DNA of 64,000 bases from Sabethes cyaneus (Eukaryota > Arthropoda > Insecta > Diptera > Culicidae). A model generated the notes under the pieces. That model was given only the letters and a program-made list of their open reading frames with translations. It was not told the DNA's origin and ran no database searches. Of the stretch, positions 45,404 through 57,044 are shown piece by piece. Both the position numbers and the translations under genes were made by a program. Position 1 is the stretch's first letter. Every line of letters starts with the position of its first letter. Location of the stretch: the NCBI RefSeq assembly GCF_943734655.1, contig NC_071354.1, positions 70,143,544-70,207,543 on the forward strand, in the 5' to 3' direction.

Positions 45404-45924
45404 GGGACTGGGACTGGGACTGGGACTGGGACTGGGACTGGGACTGGGACTGGGACTGGGACTGGGACTGGGACTGGGACTGGGACTGGGACTGGGACTG
45501 GGACTGGGACTGGGACTGGGACTGGGACTGGGACTGGGACTGGGACTGGGACTGGGACTGGGACTGGGACTGGGACTGGGACTGGGACTGGGACTGGGAC
45601 TGGGACTGGGACTGGGACTGGGACTGGGACTGGGACTGGGACTGGGACTGGGACTGGGACTGGGACTGGGACTGGGACTGGGACTGGGACTGGGACTGGG
45701 ACTGGGACTGGGACTGGGACTGGGACTGGGACTGGGACTGGGACTGGGACTGGGACTGGGACTGGGACTGGGACTGGGACTGGGACTGGGACTGGGACTG
45801 GGACTGGGACTGGGACTGGGACTGGGACTGGGACTGGGACTGGGACTGGGACTGGGACTGGGACTGGGACTGGGACTGGGACTGGGACTGGGACTGGGAC
45901 TGGGACTGGGACTGGGACTGGGAC
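45404..45924 (+). repeat. Pure GGGACT array with G-quadruplex potential
   Basis: About 87 consecutive GGGACT units without visible interruption. Any four neighbouring units match the G3-N3-G3-N3-G3-N3-G3 pattern on the plus strand. The transition from GGACTT passes through three GGAACT units. The array ends sharply at GGGACCGCC. Confidence 0.95.
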
Positions 45925-45925
45925 C

Positions 45926-46787
45926 GCCAATGCTATGTATTGGCTCGAAACCAGGAAAAGAAAACACTAGAGCACGCTGCTTTGTCTACGACTTGGCACC
46001 GATGTGCACGGTGCCAGTTAACTTACATGATTTCCTTCTTTGTTAATTTCTGTCTCATACATTCACATGACGCATACGCCGAACGGAGCGTGCCGTCTGC
46101 TGTCGAAACGAAAAAGCCAGGATAAAAATGAACTTGGCTCCCTTGGATATAGCTTCGTACCAAAGCAAAGAAATTGGTTTCGCACCTCATTTTCATATGA
46201 TTTTCAGGTGGCAAGTCGGCAAAACACACTGCAAGCGGGAACGTGTTTTCTATAAACGGAGTAGCATATTTTAGCACGGACCACAGCGTCATAAGTCTGA
46301 TGTCCCGAGCGTACTCAGATATACGAATTTTTCATTCAATTCGTTCCCAATTCAACTACACCGCGACACCAGCAATATTTGGACTCCCACATTTTCTGCC
46401 AGCTACCATGTGCTTTGATTGACAGTGTTGGTGATGAGTACCAACCTCAGTGCTTTTTTTTAATTTAATAGGCCAAAAAGCCTTTTCAGTCATCGATGTC
46501 ATTTGAAAAACCAATTAACATATTGTAAGGCATTGTCAAACTAATTTTAAGAGCACTTTCTCTTCCTACAGTGGATCCAACATCTGGTAACTGAGGTCTC
46601 ACTCGCTATTTTAACGTTTGTTTTGGATCCATCTGGCGTTGTTGGATTCAGCTCAGCTTTGTCAGTTTCGTAGGAAAAGCTGGCTCAAGTGTTATCTGCC
46701 ACCGCTCATTTCGCTTGACTATATCGTACACCTCCTTGAAATTCACAAACAACTGATGATGAGTCTACAGGTTAACTACCTCATTCT
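45926..46787. other. No gene seen
   Basis: Between the hexamer array and the mariner relic. TACAGTGGATCC at about 46,568 resembles only the first five bases of the mariner end at 47,830, so I do not claim it as the partner. Confidence 0.4.
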
Positions 46788-47690
46788 TCATTGACCCATG
46801 TTCGCTGATATGGCATCAAAAAGGGATGAAATCAGAGATTTACACTGCCGATGGTTCATCACAGCCCAGTATTTTTCGATGGGCCTTAGTTCCGGTGCAT
46901 TGGGGAGGTTCATGCCCTTGGGTACGAAAGTAAGCCCGATGACTTCATACCACTCCAGGACATCCTTCGAATAGTGGCACGAAGTTAGATCCGGCCAGAA
47001 GATCATAGGGTCCTCGAGTTGCTTCAACAGAGGAAGCAGACGATTCTGTGGACACTCGTAGAGGTAGATCTGCCTGTTTACAGTCCCGGTTGTCACGAAC
47101 GGCGTACTCCGTTTGCCACTTGAGCAGATCGCTTGCCAAATCATCTATTTCTTAGCAAACTTTGAAAGTTTCTGCATCCTTACTTCTTCCGGAACATCAA
47201 ACTTGAGCTGGGCGGTGAAGCATAGTAGCCCTGGAAGCTATCGGAAGTTCGCCATGACGTAAGTCTCAACATCCATGACGGGACAATGCGGCTTCGTCAG
47301 CATCTCGGTGTACAGGCCCGTCCCCAGGCCCGTGACATTCCTACCGTATTTTACCGTTTGTATCGAATTGGAGCCTTCTGCATTTTGTACGTATGCAGTC
47401 CCTTCCGGTCCTTGGCTCTCTGAATGAAAGACTTGGACAGATTCAACTTTTTGGCCACATCCCTGACCGAAGCATTGGATTCCGCCTAAACGCTTCCACG
47501 CCATGCTTGTGATCCTTTCTCTTTCTGTTCGATGCTCAGAGTTTCATAGCAACGTTTAATCACACGACTCACCGTTGACTGCACGATTTCGAGTTGTTTT
47601 CCGATGTCCCGATGAGAGAGTTGAGGATTTTCCAGGTGCTTGCGCAAAATAAATTCGCGACGTTACTTTCTGGGAAACGCCATATTTTCC
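46788..47690 (-). pseudogene. Tc1/mariner transposase relic, DD37E spacing
   Basis: From about 47,500 downward the minus strand shows the helix-turn-helix region (VAKKLNLSKSFIQRAKDRKG), then HCPVMDVETYVMANFRQLPG with the first catalytic Asp. After a stop come MIWQAICSSGKRSTPFVTTG, IFWPDLTSCHYSKDVLEWY with the second Asp, and ELRPIEKYWA with the Glu. There are 37 residues between the second Asp and the Glu, which matches the DD37E group known from mosquitoes. Several frameshifts and stops make it inactive. All three catalytic residues survive. Confidence 0.88.
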
Positions 47691-47829
47691 AAATTTCGAA
47701 AAACTGACTGCGATAAAAATACAGTGCAAACAATACACTCTAAACTGTTTGGAACACTTGTGAACAATAGACGTCCTTAACCTCAGTAAAAATTACCTAT
47801 GACTTGTAAGTTGTATCAGTGTGAAGTTT

Positions 47830-47856
47830 GTTGCGGTCCAATTAGCGCACCCTGTA
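47830..47856. repeat. Outer end of the mariner relic
   Basis: Read inward the end is TACAGGGTGCGCTAATTGG, followed by ACCGCAACAAAC. The TACAGGGTG start and the adjoining TA are usual for Tc1/mariner ends. No matching end is visible on the other side. Confidence 0.6.
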
Positions 47857-48440
47857 TTTTATCGGTTTCTTTTGATAGCAATGATGATTTCAGCTCGAAC
47901 CTTCAGTAATATTGAATATTTTTTTGATAATTAGCAGAAAGATTAGATTTAGTTAACGATCCAGAACATATTTTTTCATGTAAATTCCAAAGTCGAACAG
48001 CCAATATTGGATTTGCTCTCAAAGAAGCAGAAATTTAGCTAAGCTAAGTATAGGCCTAAATAATTAAATTCTGAGAAATTTGTAGCTATTCTTATACAAA
48101 GACAGAACCAGGGAAACATGCCACACGTGCTATCTTTATTCTAAAGGAAAGATTCGCTCCGAATAGACAGTACATGGTAGTGCTAGTTCCGAGAATTGAC
48201 CTAACAAGAAGGCAGAATAGCTATATTTGGCGTAATGAAATACCTATGAAATGTGTTAGAAATTCTGCGAAAAATAAAATCAGTCGCCGTTTATTTTTGG
48301 CGCAAATACTGTTATAAGTTTAAGAGTATCTAGAGATTTTCGATTCAATTAAATTTCATGATTTTGATTGTACTTTGAAACTTTTTGAGTTAATTTTATC
48401 TATATCCTAATCAATAATTGACAAAATCAACATCATGACT

Positions 48441-48555
48441 GGAGTCAGTGGTTAGCATTCACACCTCTCACGGCGAGGACCCGGGTTCAAATCCCAATCC
48501 TGCAGAAGTCACGTATGACCCAAGCTGTTAAAGTGACTATAACCTAACAAAAAAA
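48441..48555 (+). mobile_element. tRNA-derived SINE with 13 bp target duplication
   Basis: It is flanked by CAACATCATGACT at 48,428-48,440 and 48,556-48,568. Inside are GTCAGTGGTTAGCATTC (A-box region), GGGTTCAAATCCC (B box, about 48,483) and an A-rich end AACCTAACAAAAAAA. The 115 bp length and intact flanks indicate a complete, fairly recent insertion. This family differs from the one at 8,478, 14,706 and 38,505. Confidence 0.9.
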
Positions 48556-48568
48556 CAACATCATGACT

Positions 48569-51500
48569 TAAACATAGACAAACAGACGCGACGCTGGCGT
48601 TAATTCCATCCTCCAAGCAAAAACCACTCTTTACTCAAAAAAGCATGTTGAGCATCTTGCATAACTGAGGATGTTAGCAATAACGAACTGTCATGTCATG
48701 TCATGAACTGTTCATAGAAGAAAATGCTTTAAAAACAATCATCCTACACATTGTCCTTGCGCGCTAGCACCCTCTGTTCTGCATGTTACGGAGTAATTTA
48801 TATTTTTAGGGTTTTATATTGAAAACTCGTAGTAACACTCAAGCGCTACGGTGTAACCATATTGCGAAACATACGTTTTTGAAAAACGAGTGTGTTTTGA
48901 ATGGATGATGGAATGTGAGTGTTTCGCCTGTTTGTCTGTGGTGTTAGTGTGCCACTGAAATAAGGAAAACGATATTTGTGAAGGGAGTCCTATTGTTCCT
49001 GATAAAAATATACATCAGCAGTCAACCTACTCGTGACAACTCAACTGATCCTTTACTTGCCATAACTTTCAAAAGTAATTTCAGCATTGCCGATTCACAC
49101 ACGACCATCTTCAGACCACCACCACGCGAAAAGAAAACTCCACAAATATGAACCATCATCATCGGGGAACAATAATCCTTCAGAATCAGATTCGGCAAGG
49201 GGAGGAGAGCGCACACAGCTGCTGCCATCATCGCCGAGGTCAAATCTAATGAAATTCTTCCAGCCCGATTGTTAGGGTACTTCCACCGCGCGGAATAATT
49301 GCCCCCGGTCGGTGGATGCCGGGCACGGAGCCGGGTGAAACGGAAAGAAGACACATCATGATGGAACGATTATGGAGCTAACCGCGCTGACCGTAACTAT
49401 CGTGGGCAAAGGTTCTGAGGTTCTGAATTTCATAATTGGCTTTTGATAATTTTGTAGCAGCGAGTGGCTGGTGTGACGACGACGGTGTTTCCTGCGGGCG
49501 GTGCTGTTGTAATTACGGTAGACTGGTAATTGAAATAGCTTGATAATTGCGTTGTATTGTTAGATAAAGCTTGAAACATATATTTTTGTTATTTACTGAT
49601 TAGAGAGTGAAAATTAAAATATAATTGGAATTTCCTCTATCGAGTTGACTTCCACAACCAACGCGCGGCTGGCAGTTTTCGCTAACAGCGAAACTTTCCG
49701 TATGCACCCAGTTTGTAAAAAAACTGTTTGCGTGAAGAATTTCTGGCTGCGAATCACGCAATCCTGTGCCGGGTCGAAGACCGTTGATTGCATGACCGCC
49801 GTCTTTATCGGGTGAAAATCTCCCGCTGACAAGACGCCACCGAAATTAATCGAATGCGGCTGTGGCTGTCGGTTGTTGTTGTTGTTGTTGTTGAAGCCGA
49901 TAAGCCATCTCGTTGCTCCATTCTGTGGTGAAATCGACAGACGGATCGAAAAGCCTGCTGAAACAAGCTCAGGCTACATGGAAAGTCCATCTTTATAAAA
50001 ACAAACGACCATTTTAAAGTTCAATTCATACCCTAAACTGCAGAATTTTGTCTTTTAGGTTACGCAAAAAGCGAGCACGTGAAGTATTTTGACACGACAA
50101 ACTTTAATTGCAATCAGTATCGAACATTTAGCACACCGTCCATTAACTAAACTTCGTTTAAGTATCCAGTAGTGGCCAAACGAGGCATATCACCGATATC
50201 TCTTCGGTCGCTATCTTCATCCGGTACAATCCGCGCGCGATAAATAAAAGTCGTCCGTTTCAACTCGAAGCCCCCACTGCATAGCAAAGAGAGAAGCACG
50301 TCGCGTCCGAAAAAAGCTATTCAATTTGAACAAGAAAATTTACTTAACTCCAATCTAATTTCGATGAATAATAAGCGACCGTCGTTGGCGCTGTTCACTC
50401 CATGACTCTCCTTCTTTTTTTTTGCTCGACTGTCAAACTGTTCTTTTGCTGTCGCCCATTCTGTTTCGGTGGCTCCACATTGCTCACCCACCCTTTCTCC
50501 ACCCAACCCGCGAGGAACCAAATTGAACTCCCGTCGAAACCAACGTCGTCGTTGCATCCGTCGTTCTTGTTTATTTAGTCCATATTTCGTTTATCTTATC
50601 AAAATATTGTTTCTTAATAAAGAGTTATTTTAATTCTGCGGCCAAATGCCTGCGATTCCCGCCCGGTGCAGCGCGCGCTTGGCATTGGTTGTGCTTGTCT
50701 GTCTTTTTCCATCCCCGTGAGGTTCCGTAGCCTGTTCACGCGATACGGTCCTGCTACGACGGACCTCGTTCTTCCACTGAAAATGGTGCTTAAGGGATTT
50801 GAATCACGATTCGTCGGTAAATCGTGTGGCAGTGTACATAGTTTCACCGAATCAGAGCAGCTAATAACACGAGAGCGGGGCGCGCAAAAAGTTTCTAACC
50901 GTGACAGCTTACCGCATGACGTGCACCGCTTCTTGTTGGATTAAAAATGTCATCAATTGACGGAGCTCATTTCTCCGGCTGTGATGTTACAGGAGAAGAC
51001 GGCATCAATTAAATGCGGCTTCAATCCGGTTTATCGTGCAAAAGCCAGTCAAGTCGCTCTATCAGCAATTGAAACCGTTCAATTTAATGATGCAGAAGCT
51101 TATAATCTTTGATCTGTTTTCTCCGCTAGGAAGGTAGTAGGTAGGTTGCGCAGGATTGCGAAAAATACAGCGCTCGCCGATGGAAACCCGTTGTTGGTCT
51201 GAATTTTACAACGAGGGGTAAATAATAAAAAATATAACAAGGAGAAGTTCTTGAACAATATATTTTATTTGCTGAATGTAGAGTTAAGTTCACATTGGAA
51301 AAAATTTCACTGACGTTTAGCTTCAATATACAATGTTTTGATTCCTAAATGTTTACAATTTTACTTTCTAAAACTATACTCTACGCTGGGAAACATGTGA
51401 GTAAAGATCGAACGAACTGGAATTGCGAAAAAGAAAACTGATATCAGGCTCCCTGTTGATAAACTGGCCGGTGGTATAATTGGATAACGCACTAGAAGCG

Positions 51501-51851
51501 AGATTGAGAGTTGTGAGTTCAAATCCCACCTGACTATGTGGCTGACACGAAAAAAATAAATCATTCAATCAAAGATCATTGACCATTGACAAAATAATTA
51601 TATTATCCGTTCGTGAAATATTCAAGAAATATCGACCTATTTCTTATGCTCATACAGGTTTTAATTGAAATGAACTTTTGCTTAAATCTGTCTTCCGTAC
51701 CTATTTTCATCTCTTCGGTTTGGCATAAGCGATCCCTTGCTTGTGAACACGTGATCGCCTGCTGGCGAGTTTTAGTACGGTCATAAGTGGAATCCCTGTG
51801 TTATGTCAGTTCGTTAGTGCTTTTTGTTCTGGTAAACAGCAAAATTAGCCG
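48569..51851. other. 3.3 kb without a supportable gene
   Basis: No gene is recognised. A short GTT-rich tract is at 49,870-49,892, and a tRNA-like sequence at 51,465 is listed separately. Confidence 0.45.
51465..51570 (+). mobile_element. tRNA-like SINE head with A-rich tail
   Basis: GGTATAATTGGATAACGC resembles an A-box region and GAGTTCAAATCCCACC is a good B box. The ends do not form an acceptor stem and an A-rich tail (GAAAAAAATAAAT) follows, so a SINE is more likely than a tRNA gene. No clear target duplication. Confidence 0.5.
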
Positions 51852-52215
51852 AAATTGATTTGAAATTGAACTTGAAATTTTATTTGAATTTGGAATTGAA
51901 TCAGACTTGGAATTGGATTAGAAATTAAGGCTTGAAATTGAACTTGAAATTAGAATTGAAATTGGAATTCTAATTGTATTTGAAATCAAAGTTTATATAT
52001 AACTTAAAAATAAACCTAAAACGGAAGTTAAATTAGACATGAAATTGAATTTAAAATCGAACATGTAATTGAACTAGAAATTGAGCTTGACATTGGACAT
52101 CAAATCATTGAAATCAAACTTAAATTTGAACTAATCTGAACTTGAAGACTTACTTCGAACAGCATACGGATACGGAATTAGACGCGAAATTTTACTTGAA
52201 ATTAGGATTGACATT
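51852..52215 (+). repeat. Degenerate 6 bp periodic array (TTGAAA type)
   Basis: TTGAAATTGAAC-like units with variants TTGGAA and TTAGAA keep a 6 bp rhythm for about 360 bp. The pattern recalls the decayed part of the array at 44,890-45,390. It directly precedes the polypyrimidine domain. Confidence 0.7.
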
Positions 52216-53845
52216 TTTCTATTTCTATTTCACACGTTTTACCCCGTTTCTGCTTTATGTTTTTTATCTTTTCCTGTTCCATTTTCTCGGGTTTTTTTTT
52301 GTTCCGTGTTTTCTTCTTTTCTGTACCGTTTTCTTGGTAAGCGATCTGCGTTGGCTTTTTGTTGAACTATGTTTCCTTTTATATTGTTTCGCTTTTCTTC
52401 GGCTTTTTGCTATTTGCTTATCGGTCCTGTTTTTCTCATATTTTAAACTCATTTTTTATTATTTTCTTTCTTGTTTTTCGTCTATTCACTTCTCTTTTTT
52501 CTTATTTTTCATTTCCAGTTTTTGTCGTATTCTAACCTTTTTATCTTCTTTAATTTTCATTTCCGTCCTGTTTATGATGCCCCGATTTTCTGTGGCGATT
52601 ATTTTGTTTTCAGGTCTTTTTTTTCTTTTCTCTCCAGGTTTTTCATCTCCCGTTTCACGACTTTTTCTCTTTCATTTTACCTTTTTCTTTAGTTCGTCCG
52701 AGATACCGGAATTCTTTTCTTATTTGTCTGTCTCATTTTCCCTTTTTATGTCCCATGCTTCTCCATTTATACCCCGTTTTATCTCTTTTTCCTGTTTTCC
52801 TCGTTTCATACACCGGTATTCTTTTTTCCCTTTCGCTCTTCTTGGTTTCCCTTTCTCATGCTTTCTGTTCCGCATTTCCTTTCTTGTCGTTTTCTCACTT
52901 TTTCTCTCACGTTTTTTTCCTTTTTGCTGTCCGCTGTTTCCTGTTTCTCTGTTTTTTTTTCTTTTCCTGTCTCATTTTTCACTTTTTTCCTAAACCCTTT
53001 TTTTCTTTCGTTTCTCCTCGTTTTAAGCTAGGTTATTTTTTCTTTTTTTCTGTCTAGTTCTTTTTTCATTTTCTGACCCCTTTTTGATGTTTTTTCTTTT
53101 CTTGGTTTTCTTTCGTCTTTTTCCATTTTTTTATCCTTCTAACGTTTATACGTTCTAACATTTTGTTTTCGTCCGTTTCATACTACCTCCTTATTATGTC
53201 TTACTTTTCCTCCTTTGCTATCTTGTTCTGTTTTTCTTTTTTTCCGTTTCCTTTTGTTTTCCGTTTTCTTTTTTTGTCATGTTTTCCTTCTCTTTCTGTT
53301 ATCCTTCTTCTTTTTTTCATTGCTAGTCCATTCAGTTTTTCAAGTTAGACCATTGCAAATCATTTTAAAAGTTTTTCCCATTTTCGCTTATTTTCAGTCT
53401 CATGTTTTGTTCATATTTTAAACTCGTTCTTTGTTGTTTTCTTCCCCGTTTTACATATTTACTCTTCTGTTTTCCTTTTTTTCGTTTCCGTCTTTTTATA
53501 GCTCTTTTTATCTTCTTGCATTTTCGATTTTCGTCTTCGTCTGTTCGTTGTTTCCTCTTTTTTACCCCTTTTTGCTTTTTCTGTCTGGTTTAGGTGTATC
53601 ATCTTCCGCTTCACGTTTTTTTTCTCTTAAGTCCGTCGGATAAACAGGACTTTCTTCCTTATAGTTCTTTCCCATTTTTTCGTTTATTGTTCCATCTTTC
53701 TATAGTTGCATCCAATTTGACCTCTTTTTCCTGTGTTCCTTGATTCTTCCATCGGTATTCTTTCCTCTCGCTCTCGCAATTGTTCTTTTCCCTTTTGGTT
53801 TATCTTGTTTTCTGTTGCGTATTCCCATATTGTCGAGTTTTCTCA
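52216..53845 (+). repeat. Polypyrimidine domain, part 1, with about 950 bp units
   Basis: The plus strand is dominated by T and C (CGTTTTC, TTTTCTGTCTCATTTTTC). Landmarks recur about 940-975 bp apart: TTTTAAACTC at 52,442 and 53,417; GTCCGAGATACCGG at 52,696 and GTCCGTCGGATAAACAGG at 53,633; a TTTCTGTT...GTCG...TTTTCTCAC block at 52,862 and 53,808. This suggests two tandem diverged units. Open frames rich in Phe are by-products. Confidence 0.75.
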
Positions 53846-53848
53846 CTT

Positions 53849-54892
53849 TTGACGTAGGACTACATCTTCCAGGAAGCTAGCTGGTATAGGGGGTAATTCC
53901 AAAAAATCTTTCTCGAAAAGTGATCAGGTTTTGAACGCTAATAGCTTAGTGGTATCCCGAACGATTTTCAATATTCTTACACCAATCGATTGAAAAATCT
54001 TTTAAGAATTGGCCCAAATAAAGAAAAGTATGGATTCTTGATGTAGAACTATTGAAAAATTGAAAATAATGAACCTATGTTTTACCAGATTTCTCGCTTC
54101 GTGATTGGTTGGAAGATTCTTTACGATGACCTATACCTACACCAATTTGATATCTGTGCTTGGGAAGTAAGCCAAAACAAGTGACAAAACTGCCTTATTT
54201 CAAGAAGATTTCTGAACACCGTGATTAAACCTAGACCATTTTGATGTCCTTGCTTGGGAAGTACGCCAGAAAGAGTGACAAAGCCCCCTCGTGCCAACAG
54301 ATTTCTTACAAACCCGATTAAACCTAGTCCAATTTGATGTCTGTGTTAGGGAAGTGTGCCAGAAAAAATGATACAAGTTCGTTGTCCCAACAGATCGCAA
54401 ATTCTTTACTGCGAGACGATTAAACCTAGGCGAATATGATATCCGTGCTGGTAAAATGTGCTACAGCTTTAGTGTTCGGTTATAATATGACTATATGAAT
54501 ACGCATGTTAACCGTTTTATTAGAAGTGTAGTGAAAAGATGTGCTATTGATAAAATAGGGTTGAATTGGTAAAATCCCTTCAACGTGGGGAACCATGGGT
54601 AATAAAAACAATCTTTAATTTCTGTAAGGTAGCAGAAAAGCAAGTTTGTGTTCTTGATTTTGTTAAATTGTTTCCAAATGCACATAGAAATAACTGAAAT
54701 CTTTTGAGAATTGAACGTATACATAATTGCAATATGCAATTGCAAAAATATTCTTTGCAATGTTACTACTTTGATAAATGTTACATACAACGCATGTATA
54801 TATGTTGCATATAGCATACATGAAGAATCAAATGATTACAAGCATGGATACATGCTACTTACGTCTCCTGCGAGAGACTTACGTAGTCCTGC
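53849..54892. mobile_element. 1.04 kb element with internal minisatellite, copy 2
   Basis: Left end TGACGTAGGACTACATC and right end read inward TGACGCAGGACTACGTAAG. Inside are four diverged units of about 95 bp, with landmarks such as GATGTCTGTGTTAGGGAAGT at about 54,147, 54,239, 54,335 and 54,437. A unique part ends in TTGTTAAATTGTTTCCAAAT at about 54,660. It shares this layout with 1,705-2,725. It sits in the polypyrimidine domain, and no transposase is encoded. Confidence 0.7.
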
Positions 54893-54991
54893 GTCACCTG
54901 TATATGCGGTCGTGTCTTGTACACAACCCCTCCGATTTTTCTGTCTCATTTTTTCCTTGTATTATTGCAATCCGCTTTTTCTTTTTACCTT

Positions 54992-55107
54992 TGTTATACT
55001 ATAACAAAGGTTTAAAAATTGGTCGAAAAACACGAAATTGATCCGAGGCCCAGAGGGCCAAGTCACATATACCAATCGATAGGGTTCGACGATTTGAGCA
55101 ATGTCTG

Positions 55108-55139
<32 letters not shown>

Positions 55140-57040
55140 ATGATTTTTTCTATCGCCTGTTTTTCAGAGATGGCTGAACCGAATCGTTCGCTATTACTTT
55201 TGTTTGAAAGGTATTATTATCTAGTAGATCACTATTGAGTTGCTTCGTGACACGACGTTTCGTTTAAAAGTTATAAACAAAAATGTGAAAAATACGTGAC
55301 ACGGGTTTCTCCGGAACTACATGACCGATTTCAACGATCTTAGTATCAAATGAAAGCCCTTATTAAAGCTAAATTGTTCAGGATTTTTTTTATTGAAAAC
55401 AAACAAGTAGTTTAAAAGTTAGCCTTAAAAAACCTGTTTTGACAAGGTAATAATTATCGCCTGTTTCTTAGAGATGGCCAAACCGATTTATGCGCTATTA
55501 GTCTCATTTGAAAGATAATATATGCTAATAGATCACTATTGAATGGTTTTTTGATTGGACGTTTAATTTGAAAGTTATGAGCAACCGTATACACCACACC
55601 AAAATTAACAATAATTTATAATGATTTTAACCAAGATAATTTACCTAATTTCAATTATTTTAATATCAAACGAGAGGTTTTGACACTACGAATATATATG
55701 CAAAATTTCATAAGAATTGGTTGTACCGGTCAAAAGATATTAACCATCGAACACTCGCGCCAACTTTTGTAACACGGTTACTCACGCGCTCAATAACCCC
55801 AAACCAAAGAAAACGTGCGCACTAGAGGTTTGACTGGGAAAACTTGGTTTTAGGTTTATCAAACCTTTAGAATAGTTTCTTGAAATTAAAAGCTCTATCG
55901 TCTGGTGGAATCTAAATTTTGACTAATCCCCCTAAAAGTGAAATAAAAAAAAATTATTTTTCTTCAGTGTCAATATAACACATTGATGTGTTCTGCAAAG
56001 TTATAGAGCATATTATTACAAGAAATTTTGCTAGAGACAGTAACCTTCCATCTCTACAGCTAAGATAGAAAAATCTTATTTATTGTATATGAATTTGTAA
56101 ACTCAGTTTTTATATTTTTGCTCTTTTTGTTATTGTTGTATGACTTTTTCTTGTATTACAAAAATGTACAAATGATAAAAATACACAACTTTGCTGAATA
56201 TAGTATACCTCTATGTTTGCTTGTTTAGGAACTGTAGAACTTTGATTATAAAAAATACCTTAATTTTGACTACGAATTACTCGACTACCAGCAGATACAT
56301 TTTAAACATTTTACATTGGCTAGTTTTGCTGCATACAGACACCATTTTTCCATATGAAGAAACGAGAGAAAATTCCACTTGGGGCAATTGCGGTACACCT
56401 CGCATGCTGATTGTTTCGTTTCTGTGATGGCGGTTTATGCTGATCTATTTTTCAAACAATATAAATTATTGATGCATTGAATAATTATGACATTTTGCTC
56501 AGAATAAGTTTATTGAAGAATATTCGTTAGTTAAACAACGATTTGTAACTTTATAACAATATGGCGTTGAAAAACCTACACGTGTTGTACAAAATACAAC
56601 AGCGTGAGTAACCGAAGGTTAATAAAAATTGATTAAAATTATTCAAGAAAACTCTATTGATGTGAATCAAATAGAATGACATTACAGGAAATTATGCATA
56701 GTTCAAAAACCTATAAACTAGACCTTTACTAGGCAATGTATATGTTAAAGAATAAGATTTCCTCTTACAACTTACTTTTATTTGCACTTACTCAAATTAA
56801 TAACAACTTACTTATCCTTACTCAGCAATTACATGAAAAAAGGATCTATCAAAATTTAAAAGTGTTCCTATTTTGTTCAAAATTTGTAAACTTATTCAAT
56901 TTTCAAAAATTTTATGTAAACCAACGCATTACGCAACGTTAACCAATAGATGAATTATGTTCCGAAAACGTGTCGATTTCTATCTCAAATACCAAGTAAG
57001 ACCGTATAACAAAGGTTCCTTTCACCACTAGGTGGATTAA
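54992..57040. mobile_element. About 2 kb unclassified element
   Basis: Polypyrimidine sequence of the same type lies on both sides. The left end is a 23 bp palindrome, CCTTTGTTATA, C, TATAACAAAGG. The right end carries TATAACAAAGGTTCC and CCACTAGGTGG. Two related blocks about 305 bp apart (55,150-55,280 and 55,456-55,582) share CAGAGATGGCTGAACCGA or a close variant, and TAGATCACTATTGA. No transposase or RT motif was found. Confidence 0.6.
55106..55130 (+). repeat. TG dinucleotide microsatellite
   Basis: About twelve consecutive TG units inside the 2 kb element. Confidence 0.9.
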
Positions 57041-57044
57041 ATCG

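Noticed and set aside
44966..46125. Overlapping 255-353 residue frames on both strands (Ser-Pro, Val-Pro, Gly-Leu, Asp-Leu/Trp)
   Set aside because: GGGACT lacks stop codons in all six frames, so several long frames are expected by composition alone.
46568..46590. Left inverted end of the mariner relic
   Set aside because: Only TACAG matches the clear right end, which is too short to support.
51465..51540. Candidate tRNA gene
   Set aside because: The B box is good, but the two ends do not pair as an acceptor stem and an A-rich tail follows. A SINE is the simpler reading.
52142..52993. 283-residue Phe-rich frame resembling a multi-pass membrane protein
   Set aside because: The hydrophobicity comes from T-rich DNA. 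Similar Phe-rich frames occur throughout the polypyrimidine domain, in several phases and with no conserved motif.
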